A stretch of 64,000 nucleotides of DNA from Gordius sp. MW1 (GCA_964036665.1 OZ038532.1:9672001-9736000), one strand, 5' to 3'. Shown: positions 32,003-44,335, counted from the first letter of the stretch. Notes: generated from the sequence alone by a model not told the origin. Numbers and translations are program-made.

Positions 32003-32982
32003 TTGAGAACTGCAAAGTCACTTTTTTCAACCCGAACCCGACCCGAAAGCATTTTAAGTTTTTCAGCGCAAACCCGACCCAAAATCATTAAAAAAATTTC
32101 AACCAGAACCCGCCCCTGCCCGAAAGAGTTTTAAATTTTTAACCGAATCTCTTTCGAACGAGTTTTAAATTTAAGGTATCCAACGCGAGAGTAAGAAAAA
32201 TTGCGGTTAGCATAGGCGTGGCGAGGGGGTGGCAGAAACGGGAGGATGAGCCCCCTCTAAATCCAAAAAATCTTAGATATTTTATCAATTTATGGCTAAA
32301 ATTAAAAAAATGGTCCCTTAATCATTATTGCCCCCCTCCTCTAATTTCAATTTCCTGGCTACTCCCATGTTGGCGTTTAAATCAACAAATTAAAGTGCGA
32401 TTTATGAAAATAATTGATTCTACAGATTTTTATTACTAAATTTATTTTAATGTTTTATTTTAGAGCTATATATATATGATAGCATACAATATCTGGTCAC
32501 ATTCAATTTGAAATATAAAGTTTTGCAAATGAATCACTTTATAAACTTAAACATAATCTTATTTGTTTTATGAATATATATTTATGTAGTTTAAATTTAA
32601 AATGAACTACAACTTCACATTATTTAAATACAATTTAAAATATTATTTTGTTGATATATTTTACCTTTCACGAGTCAAATTTAAATTTGCGTCCAAATTC
32701 AAATTTAAAAAAAAAGGAATTTTAATTAATCTTTAATTATAAATTTCGATATTTATTAATAATTATTATACATAATAGCATTCTTTTTAAAGATATGTCC
32801 CGAGTATTCTGCAATGTAAGATACATAAACCTTGACCCGACACTTTAAATCCAACCCGACCCGAAAGCATATTAAAATTTTCAACCCGAACCCGAAAAAA
32901 TTTCAAAATTTTAAACCAAACCCGACCCAGCCCGAATTCGGTCCGGGTCGGTCGGGTCTCGGGTCACCCGCGCAGTTCTCTA
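32003..32982. mobile_element. MITE family B, copy 1 (TAGAGAACTGC ends)
   Basis: A 980-bp non-coding element. Ends TTGAGAACTGC and GCAGTTCTCTA are inverted. The subterminal zones contain repeated AACCCGACCCGAAAGCAT motifs at both ends. The 8-bp flanks GTAAGGTC (31995-32002) and TTAAGGTC (32983-32990) match at seven positions, as expected for hAT-type transposition. A family-A MITE is nested at 32211-32369. Other copies: 39871-40720 and remains at 18440-19235. Confidence 0.85.
32211..32369. mobile_element. MITE family A nested in MITE B
   Basis: Inverted ends CATAGGCGTGGCGAGG and CCTGGCTACTCCCATG plus the family blocks CCCCCTCTAAATCC and ATTATTGCCCCCCTCC. The corresponding site in MITE B copy 2 (near 40075) is uninterrupted, confirming insertion. 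The flanks TTGCGGTT and TTGGCGTT are only roughly alike. Confidence 0.8.
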
Positions 32983-32990
32983 TTAAGGTC

Positions 32991-34197
32991 CCTCATTTTA
33001 CTAAATTCCTCCCTCATGGTCCTAAATGGTAGATATAACTACTAAGGGGCGGACGCTCTTGTTTTTATATAATCGCCACATGTGCCCTATTTTTAAGTTA
33101 TAACCATCACATTGATGATACAAATAGGGCATTAGGGAGGGGATACTTTGACACACAGTGTTGATGACAATAACAACTAGCTAACACCCCCTAAGCATAT
33201 ATCCAATTATCCATCAGGGTCTCTATGGAAAAATAATACACTAATGGTCGGTTTGAAATACACGCACACCGAATGTCTTTACAGGAAAAGGGGCTTAAGA
33301 TTGTGGGTGTGGCTCTTTCATTAAGACCAGCATACCACCTCAGCAGAGCGTATGGCGCGCCCTCTAGCGCGCCCTTCACAACTTGTAAATAATGATCCTA
33401 ATAAAATCAATAAATAAATATTTATTACATAATTAGGTAATGAATTCAATTCAAGTCAATTTGCCTTGATAATAATGAATTTATACTTAGAATATGGGTC
33501 TGTTTATTTTGCTATCTCTATATGAAATTAATTTATTATATAACATAAGTACATGGCGCATAACGTATTGTATGTTATACACCGAGTGTTATCATCAAAA
33601 TGGAGGAATAATTGACACACAAACCATATGAAACATATGACATGAGCAGTCTATCTAGCTATGGGTAGGCAGAACATCAACCTGTACTGCCCAATTTAAC
33701 AAATTTAGCTATTGGATTTTTGACAATTCCAGTATGCAGTATAAATTTTTTAAATAATATCGAAATGTATTTAAAGCTCATTCATTGAGTTAATTAAATT
33801 CCTTTTGTTTATTTAAATCTGATTGTTTTAATTTGGATAATTAGCCGTTGTTTATTATCAAGATGTACATGGCATTGGCTCTATTAAAAGTAGAGTTGGT
33901 TGACGCATAAATTAAATTTAATATTTCGATTTAAAGCGCAATTATATGTTGAATTCATCCATATAATAGGGTGCTTATTTTGCCGACTAGATTAGGAGCA
34001 GTCTGGCTTATCAAATAATTTTATGATGGATTTATTTCATCTTGCATATGAACAATAATATATGAATAATTAAATATAGGTTTTCGATACACGTAATTTT
34101 AAAAATTCAAACGTCGAATTTGCAGTGTGACCAGGTTGTTGAAAGGTAAGGTTGTCTTGGAGTGTCATAAAAATGAATAAAAAATTATAAAATCACT
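32991..34197. other. Intergenic, with a foldback right end
   Basis: 33540-33665 matches the right end of family F: ATCAAAATGGAGGAATAATTG, then ATGAGCAGTCTATCTAG ending near 33662. Its left arm is not adjacent; the candidate piece at 31750-31960 may belong to it. The minus frame 33191-33379 has no recognisable domain. Confidence 0.5.
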
Positions 34198-34328
34198 ATG
34201 ATGTATAATATTTTACAAGATTTTTCCCCTCATATTCAATGTTTTTCAAGGATAGATTATCGGGATATTTCAAGTAAACCCTCGAAATATCCCGATAATC
34301 TATCCTTGAAAAAAATGATGTATAATAT
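34198..34328. repeat. Perfect 30-bp hairpin flanked by 14-bp direct repeats
   Basis: Arms 34242-34271 and 34284-34313 are exact complements around a 12-nt loop. ATGATGTATAATAT occurs directly at 34198-34211 and 34315-34328. It looks like a small inserted fold-back sequence or a template-switch product. Confidence 0.85.
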
Positions 34329-35185
34329 ATCATACATAGTTTTTTAACACTACTTAAAATACAACCCTATGTTCAAATAAACAAATTTGTATTTTTAGGA
34401 TATTATTTGCACTTAATTAATTCTTCATTTATTTAATTAGGACAAGCATATTACACATTTTATATTAAATTTAAGAAAATTATTCTTGTATTAATATTAG
34501 CAATCTAATTGTATAAATATAACTATTTATTGTTAATAATCACCTCCTCCTATGCACGGAACTGACATATCAACTGAATTAATCATAGCTAAATAACACT
34601 CAATTTATTTACTATAATCTAATTGTGTCACCATAATTTTTTTAAAGATATACCAATTTACTTTGTTAACTATTTAACCCAATGTTTTCGAAAAAAGGCA
34701 ATTTAAAGATTTTTGGGTTGCGCTGGAGGCAAGAGAGCGGGGGGGGGCGATAAAGGTCAAGATGGCCATAGCATATTATAATCCGTAAAAAAGTTTACAT
34801 CGTATTTATATTTTAAAAAAACAAATGTTTTAATAGAATAGACTTGTCAAGGTCCTTTTTAAAGCGTTTCATTTTTCATAACTCGCTACAAAAGGCTTCA
34901 AGGCAGTAGGAAATAATATAGAAATAAATTAGATTATCTTCTAATATCGCGCCTGACAAAAAATTGCCTATAATTTTATTAGGATGATTTTTACTTTATA
35001 TTTGTGACAATATGGTAGTCTAGTATGTTTTTCGTAATTAATTAAAAATTAATTTTTTTTATTTGTGAAGGGAGCGATAGGACATTTTATCATTAAGAGG
35101 TAGCGGCGATGATTGAAAAAGATTGGAAAACACCGATGCAAATACTGCTGTACATCTACAAAGCTCGCTATTGTATCAAATCAAT
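34329..35185. other. Intergenic
   Basis: AT-rich, with a G-run near 34740. No gene or bounded repeat recognised. Confidence 0.4.
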
Positions 35186-35439
35186 TTATCTACAACCAAA
35201 TAAAAGGCAATTTACTTTGATTATCATGTATTCATTATTAGCAGGATTGGTCGTATAGATGTTAGCACGAATTTTGGCAAATAAAGTCGCAGGTTGGATC
35301 AATATGGAAGGACGCAATATTAATACGCAGGGGTCAACCGGTCGGGGAATATCGCCATTGCGCTTAGGTTTAATAGGACCATTACGCCACCCATAATGTC
35401 TTCGCTTTCTAAAGCTCCTTCTTTTCCGCTTTTTACCAC
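35186..35439 (-). CDS. Possible 3' exon of an unidentified gene, Arg/Lys-rich then hydrophobic
   Basis: On the minus strand an open stretch of 83 codons runs from an acceptor-like AATTTAG (complement of 35440-35446) to TAA at 35188-35186, phase 1 at its start. It is less AT-rich than its surroundings. It encodes a very basic segment (GGKKRKRRSFRKRRHYGW) followed by IPRPVDPCVLILRPSILIQ and ends LFGCR. No ATG, no partner exon and no family was recognised. The composition change is the main reason to suspect coding; it may be a false positive. Confidence 0.3.
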
Positions 35440-35456
35440 CTAAATTAATTTTTAGT

Positions 35457-36422
35457 TGAAAAAGCTTTAAATATTTTATATTAACACTAAAAGTATTTAC
35501 AACTTAATGCACAAAAACATTGATGTTATACCATTAAAAAAGCTAGATCAGTTAAATATCAACTCCATTGCCTATATATTCTTAAATCAAGAGCTTCTAG
35601 GGTACAGTTACTAATAAATAAATCATATAATTATCAAAGCGATTACATTTTTGTAATTTAATCATTTGCTAATTTTTAATTTTGCATTCAAATTTGCAAA
35701 ATTGTTCAAATTTATTGTCTGGCACTTTGCTCATCCCATATTAAACTTAATATATTAATGTTTTAATCATATCATCTTCTTAAAAATAAAAATGGATTTT
35801 GGAAAACACATTTAATTATTTATTATTGATCATTAAGGCGTTAGTAAAAATATCGACTACCATAGAATCGCCCTCTGATTTATTGTTTATTATGTTAAAG
35901 TCTATGGTTAAATTATTCGTCTAAGTAGCAGCCATATATTCGGAAATACAATCTACTATTTAAGCCGATACTTAGACTACCTTCCTTTTGAATAAACTCA
36001 GAAATAATTTTCATTTCTTAGAGTTAATTTAATGACAAGTTGTGTGACATAAAATTTTTTCAATCTTTTCAATTTTGTTACCATAAAAAAATGGCAGGCG
36101 CTGAAATTAAAGGATTTATGTAATCGAATCATATTGGATATGGTAATTTAATTATATTTATTGTTATAAATAATTTTAATGTAATAAATATATAACCATA
36201 TCAAAAAAACTTATCTCCAGACAAGTTTAAAAGCAAATTACAAACTTATTTCTGCAAGAAGATCAGATTTTTTATAACGCGGAACATTAGAAATCGTAAA
36301 ATAAAAAAGCACCTTACTTTTACTAGATGACGCGCCATAAAGTAACGATGATGTAATACTTTAAGCTTTAGACCTTTTGAACAATTTTTTAGCTATAATC
36401 TACCCGATTCATAATGCCGCTA
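35457..36422. other. Intergenic
   Basis: AT-rich non-coding sequence with nothing recognisable. Confidence 0.4.
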
Positions 36423-36437
36423 TTTTATAACAACTCA

Positions 36438-39357
36438 TTCTTCTTCTTCTTCTTTATCGGTTATTCGGTCCCAAAGTCGTGGGGTTTGTTTTAATTAGTT
36501 TCTTCCATCTTGACCGGGTGAGTGCCATATCTTGACTAATCTCTTTTTTCCATTACTTTATCGACTTGCCCTTTCCACGTGACACGGGGTCGTCCTCTTC
36601 CTCTCATGCCCGGCACCTCCATGTCCAGTATATATCGATGTAGGTCATTCGTGTCCCTTCTTAGTATATGCCCATACATCCTTAGCCCATTTTTGTTAAT
36701 CGTGTCCGCCATAGGTTAAATACCCATTTTTGTCATGAGCAGGTCATTCGTCATATGGTCGAGCTTAGTACACCCCAGGCTCCTTTTCTTCCGTGGTGTT
36801 TAATGCCCATGTTTCACTTCCATAGAGTAACTACGGTCTTACGATGGATTTGTAAGCTTTGCTCTTCAACCATATTGGCATTTTCTTATCGCACATTACC
36901 CCGGATATACTTCGCTATTTAAGCCATTCTTTTTGTATCCGGGCATAAACTTCCGTTGCGCAACTTCCTTCTTGATGTAGCATCGAGCCGAGGTATGTAA
37001 ACCTGTCTATTGGGTACTTTAGATGTCATCCAGCGATGGGCTGCCTGTACCGTTCATTTCCATGTATACCGTTTTTCGATCGTTGACCTTTAAACCATAC
37101 AGCTAAGCGCTTAGACCACTTTTCGGCTTCTTCGATTACTTTCTCCCTTGTTTCCTCGCATAGTATTATATCAACGGCATATAGCATACACCATGGCAAT
37201 GGCTTTTGAATGTCCCTCTTTATCGTGTCTATAATTATATTAAATAAAAAGAGACTTAAAGCAGATCCTTGATGTAATCCTAGAAAAGATTAGAGTCTTC
37301 AACTGTCGTCCTAATGCAAGAGTTTGAGGCTTCATAAATATTTTTCATAAGTTTGCGTCAGGGATATTTTGTTTTCTCAGGCACCAGCATAAATCGCGGG
37401 CGACCGTGTCATAAGCTTTCTCCAAGTCTATAAAGACCATATATAGGTCATTCCTCTTTTCACCATACTTATCCATCATTTGTGTTTGTGCGAAGATTGG
37501 GATGATTGTGGATTTGCCGGCCACAAATCCGAATTGGTTAGCCTATATTTACACCTCGTTTTTCAGCCTTGTTACTAAATCCTTTCACGCTTCAAGGAGT
37601 GGCAAGTTAGCTACCTCTGTAATTGCCACAGTCTTCAGGGTCTCCTTTGCCTTTAAATAAGGGTATAATCGTGCTTGCTCTCCGTTGATTAGGAATTCGC
37701 TCATCTACCAATATCTTGTTAAGAGGGTTTGTCATGGTGGTGACTCCTTCTTCACGACATCCGAGCAATTCTTTCATAGGTATTCCATCTGGGACATTTG
37801 CTTTTCCTTTTTGCATCTTGTTCATTTGTGTCCAAACTTCATCCTCCTGAAAGAGTTCGACCTTGGCTCAATTTTGGGAAGGGAATCCTTGTCATTTTCA
37901 ATATTCATAAGGTTCTTAAAATATCCTTTCCACCTATCCATAACTTCCTTAGGCTTGAATTAGGTTTGACTCTTCTCGTTTTTGACTATTTTAAGAACTC
38001 CGACAACGCGACTTTTCTCCTCCCTTATCTTGGCCAATTTGTACATAAGCCTAACGCCCCCTTTATAATCCAGTTTGTTTGCCATCTCTGTGTTGGCGGC
38101 ATTCTTTGCTATTGCAGCGGCCTTTTTGCGGCCCTCTTTGCGTCCCTAAATCTTGATAATCCTCCGACTTTTTTGCTTTATGCCACCGTCTATATAGATT
38201 TTTTTCTTTCGATGAAATCTTTAACCGCTTGATCCCACCACCATAGTTCCCTATTCATAGCTTTGCCTCCTTTAGTCTGTCCTAAAACACGAATCGCTGT
38301 TTCCTTTATGTCCTTAGATAGCGTCTCCCAATCTCGTCTACGTCCCTTTGCAACTTCCTTGCACTCAAGAGTGAGGAGGCGTTTTGATGGTATTTTTCGT
38401 TTGTCGACGTATCCTTTAGCTTCATCGAGGTTCATAGACCTTTCTTCTTTCGGGAAGTACTCTTCTGTCAAGATCCATAACAAGGGGACGGTGTTTCCTG
38501 GCGATTTCTTCTCATTAATTTGCAATCCTTGATACTCCATTAGTTCTTTCGCCGTATAAGCAAATAGTCAATTTGACTAAAATGCTTCCCACTTCATTAG
38601 GTCACAATATGATCTTCGCGTTTTTAAATTAGGTGTTAAAGACCGCCATGTCATATCCTTGGGATACTTGAAGAAGTTTTTCTTCTTCTTTGTTCTTCAC
38701 ACCATGCTCAAAGCCTCCATGATTGCGTTCATACCCGAGGCGATCTTTCCCTACGTGAGCGTTGAAGTCCTATTCCTTGTATTTCCTTTTGCAATGAATC
38801 GAAGAATATGTCTTTCTCTGATTCCATACAACCAATTTGGGGAGCATACGCGCACATAAGGGTTAGAGGGCCCCTTCGATCTGCAATCTTTACCCACATT
38901 AGCTTGTCGGAACAACGCTTGACTTCCACCACCTTGTCCTTGAACAATTCGCTTAGAATGCGACCCCCTTTCTATGATTTGGTGACCCACTGTAGAAAAG
39001 CTTGTATTCTTCTCTCAATTCCCCAGCTTTCGTTCCGTTCTACCTGGTCTCTTGTAGGCAGGCGATGTGAACCTTTCTTCTTTTTAGCATTTGTGCGACT
39101 TCAATGCCTTTCCCCAACAACGTTCCCACATTCCGGCACATTATTTGGATTCTTTCCATAACTAATATCCCTAACCGCCTCTGTTGTGAATTGGGCAGTA
39201 ACCCTGTGCGCGTCGTTTATGGAGGACGCCCTAGCTTTCTCTTGTAAAGTCTTGTTTTAAACAATCATAATTTTGGAGTTGGTTTTTTAGCCGGTCTCCG
39301 ACGTGACGCCAACCCTCCACTTTTTGCACACGGACTTGGGACCGTCGTAGGTAATGT
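36438..39357 (-). mobile_element. RTE-type LINE, full span with target duplication
   Basis: A 2920-bp minus-strand LINE flanked by a 15-bp duplication TTTTATAACAACTCA (36423-36437, 39358-39372). The 3' end is a (GAA)n-type tail, read as TTCTTCTTCTTCT at 36438 on the plus strand. Order along the minus strand: apurinic-type endonuclease (KDKVVEVKRCSDKLMWVKI and CAYAPQIGCMESEKD, about 38830-38960), linker (RELWWWDQAVKDF at 38220), reverse transcriptase (KANVPDGIP and IIPLFKGKGDPEDCGNYRG at 37610-37800; WCMLYAVDIILCE at about 37190), and the YGSETWALN motif near 36800. The frame is broken many times and the polymerase box reads YAVD. Relics of the same family: 58-345 and 2437-2870. Confidence 0.92.
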
Positions 39358-39372
39358 TTTTATAACAACTCA

Positions 39373-39862
39373 ATAATTTAAGCGGAATTTATATATATAT
39401 AATAATCTTTCAAATGAAAATAGCACATATATAAATAGTGTTATAATTCCTATCCATTTATAAATTTAATTTACTTTGTTTAAATACTGGATTAAATATA
39501 ATTGAAAATTTTTATAATATTATTGATAAGATAATTTTGGTCAATCCTTCAATACATTGGTCAACAAAATGGCTTTTAATACACATTGGTGAATTTATAT
39601 ATGTGGGGTAAATAGGTGTTTAAATAAATGGTTTTTTGGATATAAAGAATACAATTTCAATTTTTAGGGATATTATTTAAATTATTCTTAAACCTCACAC
39701 TATCATGTTTGAAAACGGTTAACTAGGTAATTTTCATTTTTATGAATTCTGAATATATTTATATCATTTATTTAAATTTAGCTATCATTAGAAATCGAAT
39801 ATAACCAATATAAAGCTCTTGTTCATAGTTGAAACTGAATATTTTAAATTTGGGGATATTTC
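39373..39862. other. Intergenic
   Basis: AT-rich non-coding sequence between the LINE and MITE B copy 2. Confidence 0.4.
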
Positions 39863-39870
39863 CTAACAAC

Positions 39871-40720
39871 TAGAGAACTGCGAAATCACTTTTTTTTAAC
39901 CCGAACCCAACCTGACCCAAAAAAATTTTTCGACCCAACCCTGACCCCATGAAAGCATTTTAAAATTTTCAACTCGAATACGACCCGGCCCGAAAACGTT
40001 AAAAAAATTTAACCGGATCCCTCCCAAACGCGTTTCAAATTTGTATCCGACGCGAGATTAAGAAAAATTGCGGTGTGGAAAGTTTAATCTACAAATTAAA
40101 CTCCGATTTATAAAAATAATTTATTTCACAGATTTTTCTTTATAAATTTAATTGAATGATTTATTTTATAGTGATGTTAAATATGATAGTATCAAAATAT
40201 CGGGTCGCAATTAATTCTAAATATATAGTTCTGCAAATGAATCAATTAATAAATTTAACTTACGTCTATTTGGGTTTTTGAATATATATTTATATATTAT
40301 TAATTAATATTAATAAACTACCACTTCACATTATTTTAATACAATTTAAAAACATTATTTTGTTTATATATTTTACATTTCACGAGTCAAAACAAATTTG
40401 CGTCCAAATTAAAACAATCAATTTAAATAAACAAAAGGAATTTAATTAACTAAATGAATGATCGTTCATTATACATTCTAATAATAAATAAAAATATTAT
40501 ACTACATAGCATTAATTTAAAGATATGTCCCGTGTTTGCAATGTTAGATTCATAACCTTTGACCTGACACTTAATATCCAACCCGACCCGAAAGCATTTT
40601 TAAAATTCCCAACCCGAACCCGATCCTGAAGCATTTTAAAATTTTCAACCCGAACCCGAAGACATTTCAAAATTTTTAATCCGGGCCGGATCCGGGTCAG
40701 GTCACCCGTGCAGTTGTCTA
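39871..40720. mobile_element. MITE family B, copy 2 (uninterrupted)
   Basis: 850 bp; ends TAGAGAACTGC and GCAGTTGTCTA, with CCCGACCC-rich subterminal zones as in copy 1. The flanks CTAACAAC (39863-39870) and TTAACAAC (40722-40729, one base beyond the end) match at seven of eight positions. It preserves the empty site for the MITE-A insertion found in copy 1. Confidence 0.85.
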
Positions 40721-40729
40721 ATTAACAAC

Positions 40730-41231
40730 CTTCAAACATACACATACATTTAGCTTTTTTAAACTTATTTTTCACCCAGGCTTAGGGATCATAAACGCTC
40801 ATATTTTTGATTACAATTAAAATCAAACCAACAACGTATAGTTTACAAAAAAGCAGGCCCATTTTTTTATACGAAGAAGGGCAATATTTATTAACAATGA
40901 AAGACAATTGCAAACGATAGTAAACAAAGCAAATATTTAGTATTATCCTGGATTATTTGTGTTTTTATATAATAAACAATTTTATGACTTTATTAATAGG
41001 TATAAAGGCTTTAAGAATATTTCCATAGGGGTTAAAAAATAGGGTTGGATTTAAGCAGTTTTTAGATTGTAATGCAGCGCGCTACAGTCAAATAAATTAA
41101 TGGCGGTTACTGAAGGACGCTACAATCGTGAGCAGTTAATAAAGTTATAAGCATTAAAACATAGCCTCAACCACTCTGCTCATTGTAATATAACCTAAAA
41201 AAGAAGCTAGGCAATTATTTCACCTATCAGA
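40730..41231. other. Intergenic
   Basis: No gene or bounded repeat recognised; AT-rich. Confidence 0.4.
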
Positions 41232-41233
41232 AT

Positions 41234-43393
41234 TTATTGATTATATATACCCTGGAAATTTGGATAGGGTAATCTGTTTTGAGGGTAGGTGTTTTGATAT
41301 GGCCATATCGGTGTTTCGATTCTACCTTTTAAACAACACATATTCTCAGCATCATTGTATATCTGTGACCAGGTCAAATTAGTAGTGATCAATGGTCTAA
41401 TATTGCATAATATTCTATCCGTATTTTCGTTCAATAGCGAGTTGCTACCATTTAAGCTTCCGTTCAGATTCCCATAGTAGAGAGAGTCGACATTTATTGA
41501 GTCTATGGTAGCGCCATCATATGTGAAAGCTAATGCATTATTACTATTGTTATCTTATATATAACAATGAAACTATGTGTGTGTGTATATATGCCGCCAC
41601 CAATTTTGGAAAACTACCAGACTGATTTGGCTCAAAATTTGACAGTAATCCTGACAGTCCGGAGCATGTTTTAAGATTTGTTCAAGCCAAATCGGTCCAG
41701 TAGTTTTCGTGTATTCGTACGCGTGCACTGTATACGGAAATAGAACAATCGAAGTAGAACATATAGACATCAAACTTTATTTTTACTTCAATACCCGCTT
41801 TATCATTATATATGCCCTAAAATTCCAACATAATTTAATACACCCGGGTAAATGGCAAAACAACGTTTGCCGGGTTCATCTAGTATTTTATATAGGACAT
41901 AGTTAGTAGAAAATTTTTTATTAAAAACATAGTTTTTATATACAAATTGTTTCTTAAAGATACATTAATGTCTCTTATATATTCGAGGACATTTCATTAT
42001 CGCGTTAATACACTACAAGCATACATTAATATTAAAATTAAATTTTGTCCCTCGTATAGAATATTTTTAAGGGATTTTTTAACAGGAGCATTAGAGGAAG
42101 TTAATGCATTTGTTAATAAATTTCTTAATAATACATTAATATTGTTATGCCTAGGGAATATTTAATCATTAGCCTGCAACCTTATAGTTTTTGACTGATT
42201 ATCTATACAATTTAAAACTAAGCATGATTAATTTACCAATGTTGACATTGGCCCTTAGTTCATGATAGATTTGGATCATTAGGCGACAACCTTTAGTTTT
42301 GATAATATCACCGCTATAATCTAACATATAAAGTATGAAATATATTATTTATTATTTGTTGTAAAAAATTAAAGTCAGGTCATGTTATATTATTTAGAAG
42401 GCCAATGTAAAAATTGAATTAATTAAAAATAATATGAAATATCCGAACTGAACAATAATTAGTTGAATAAAGGTTTAACTTAATAATGATGTTATTTTAA
42501 CTTTTGTATTTCTAGTGATAAAATTTGTCGCAACTCACTTGTATATATCAAAGCCGAATTGAATTGATTTAAATTTAAAAGAGTACCATTGTACCATATT
42601 TCACAATTGCTTCTTGCTTTAAAATCGTCATAATTGTTGCGATTATTAAAAGTTCCATCATCAAAACCTTGACCTTCTAAAGGCTGCATAGGTTTCTGAT
42701 TTTGCCAAGGCGGGTACATTTCATCTTATTTGTAAGAAAATACAATTGTTTAAACACTTTAAAATAAATTCGATAAATATCGGAAAAAACTAAGTGAAGA
42801 AGTGGCTTCATCTGAAATCGTACTCCGGATGTTATCTAATTTGCAGACATCTATGCTATCGGATGTTCACATTTATTTTTTTGGAGTATTTGAATTATTG
42901 CGAATCCCATGTTAACAAGTTATTTAGAAAAATTAATAACGTGTTTAATTGAAATTTTTATAACTGTTAATTTAGTTTTGAAGTATTTTAAAGCAAGAGT
43001 AGAACTCTTAGTATCATAGTCATTAAAAAAAGACAAATATTTTATACACTACTATTAAAATTTAAAATACATTTAACATTTTCCTTATATAGTATATATC
43101 TATCCTAAAATAATCTTGGAATTAAAATTAAGAAGCAATATCATAATTAAAACATAATCTACGATAATCTTAACCTATTACTCAGTCAAATTAAAATATG
43201 GTAAAATAAGAATAAAATTACTAACCAAACTTATACGTCTAAAATGAAAAAAACAGATTATATTTTCAATAGCAAAATGTTCAATAAAGTAATTAATTAA
43301 ATTAGTTATAAACTTACTCCCGAATCCTATTGCTCCTATCAAAATATGTAGGATGTAAATTAAAAACCACCAAACTTTAACATCGGAATTCAT
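41234..43393 (-). CDS. Small secreted Asn/Tyr-rich protein, three exons
   Basis: Minus-strand exons 43393-43318, 42724-42539 and 41553-41234 join in frame (all junctions phase 1) to 193 codons plus stop. Exon 1 encodes a hydrophobic signal-peptide-like start (WWFLIYILHILIGAIGFG). Donors are strong: GGGA/GTAAGT and ACAA/GTGAGT. Acceptors are ATAAG (42726-42725) and ATATAAG (41555-41554). The mature region is rich in Asn, Tyr, Gln and Pro, with few Cys (one each in SNCEIWYNG and ILCN, plus a CC pair) and several N-x-S/T sites (YNGTLLN, LNGSLNGSN). The C-terminus reads WPYQNTYPQNRLPYPNFQG. The poly(A) signal AATAAA overlaps the stop codon (complement 41232-41237). No family was recognised; an extracellular role is inferred from the signal peptide. 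The second intron contains a Helitron whose end forms the acceptor. Confidence 0.8.
41553..41883 (+). mobile_element. Non-autonomous Helitron in an intron
   Basis: 331 bp. The 5' end TCTTATATATAACAATG follows A41552. The 3' end is a hairpin (ACCCGG, GGCAAA..TTTGCCGGGT) then TTCATCTAG followed by T41884, the A^T insertion preference and CTRR terminus of Helitrons. The interior shares the CCACCAATTTTGGAAAACTA block and inverted GATTTGGCT repeats with 10461-11196. It lies in intron 2 of the minus-strand gene, its 5' end touching exon 3. Confidence 0.9.
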
Positions 43394-44335
43394 CCCTTGA
43401 TTAAGTTTTAAATGGGTCCAATAAAATGAAATCGAAAAATAAACTTTTCATGATAAATTAGGGTAGGTTGCAAAGTTAATGTAGGGCAAACTTACACGTT
43501 GGACCTGGGTCTTGTTTGTTTTTGCCAATTTTCATTAAGCAATCAGGTTGAATAGAAACTTTAAGAATCTGACGCATAATGTGGAAAACCGATAATAACG
43601 AAAGTACTTACAAACAAGATATATGATCTAAAATATCAAATTAAAAAGAGCTCATTACATAAATAAATATATACAATATATTTAATATATTATATATATA
43701 AATATGTGCTGTATATTACATACATTATAATATACCATAATTATATCGTTATTACATATATTTAAACCCATCTTTATATTCCTAAGTATATAAACACTAA
43801 AGATATACATTTACAATTATATAAGCACAAAATATGATTTTAATTTTAGATATACATATATAAAAATATGAATAATAATGTTAGAGTATTATATATATAT
43901 ATACATTTATATTAAGGATAGTTTAAAAGTACTATATTTATTTTTGTATTTTTTATAAAATAGCCATAGTGTATTGAAATACTATAAATATTTCTATTCA
44001 TTCTATATATTTACATGTACCTATAGGCACTATATATAATCTATGCAAATTTATTTATGCTTATATATATATACACATAATTATAATCTTTTAAATAATA
44101 TTTATGTACAATGCATATTTACTTATATATATGTAGGTACTCTATATATTATATGTATATATAGAACTTCCTATCTAGTAAATTAGTTTTTCATGTTTAG
44201 ATTTTAAAGTTTTTGGGTCTCCCAAATACTATTGGGAGATGCATCATCCCAAATAAAGTCCCTCTCTTATTGCCCAGCATTTTATAATAAATAGGCAGAA
44301 CTTACCATCTGTTAAGTTTTTTTTTAATTTCAAGA
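43394..44335. other. Non-coding, very AT-rich (TATATA-rich)
   Basis: 5' flank of the secreted-protein gene, grading at 43640-44170 into irregular TATATA/ACATAT low-complexity sequence. No promoter could be picked with confidence. Confidence 0.5.

Noticed and set aside
33191..33379. Minus-strand ORF of 62 codons
   Set aside because: No domain or splice context; GC-rich palindrome GGGCGCGCTAGAGGGCGCGC explains its start.
37685..39161. Plus-strand ORFs within the LINE
   Set aside because: They are antisense shadows of the minus-strand endonuclease/reverse transcriptase.
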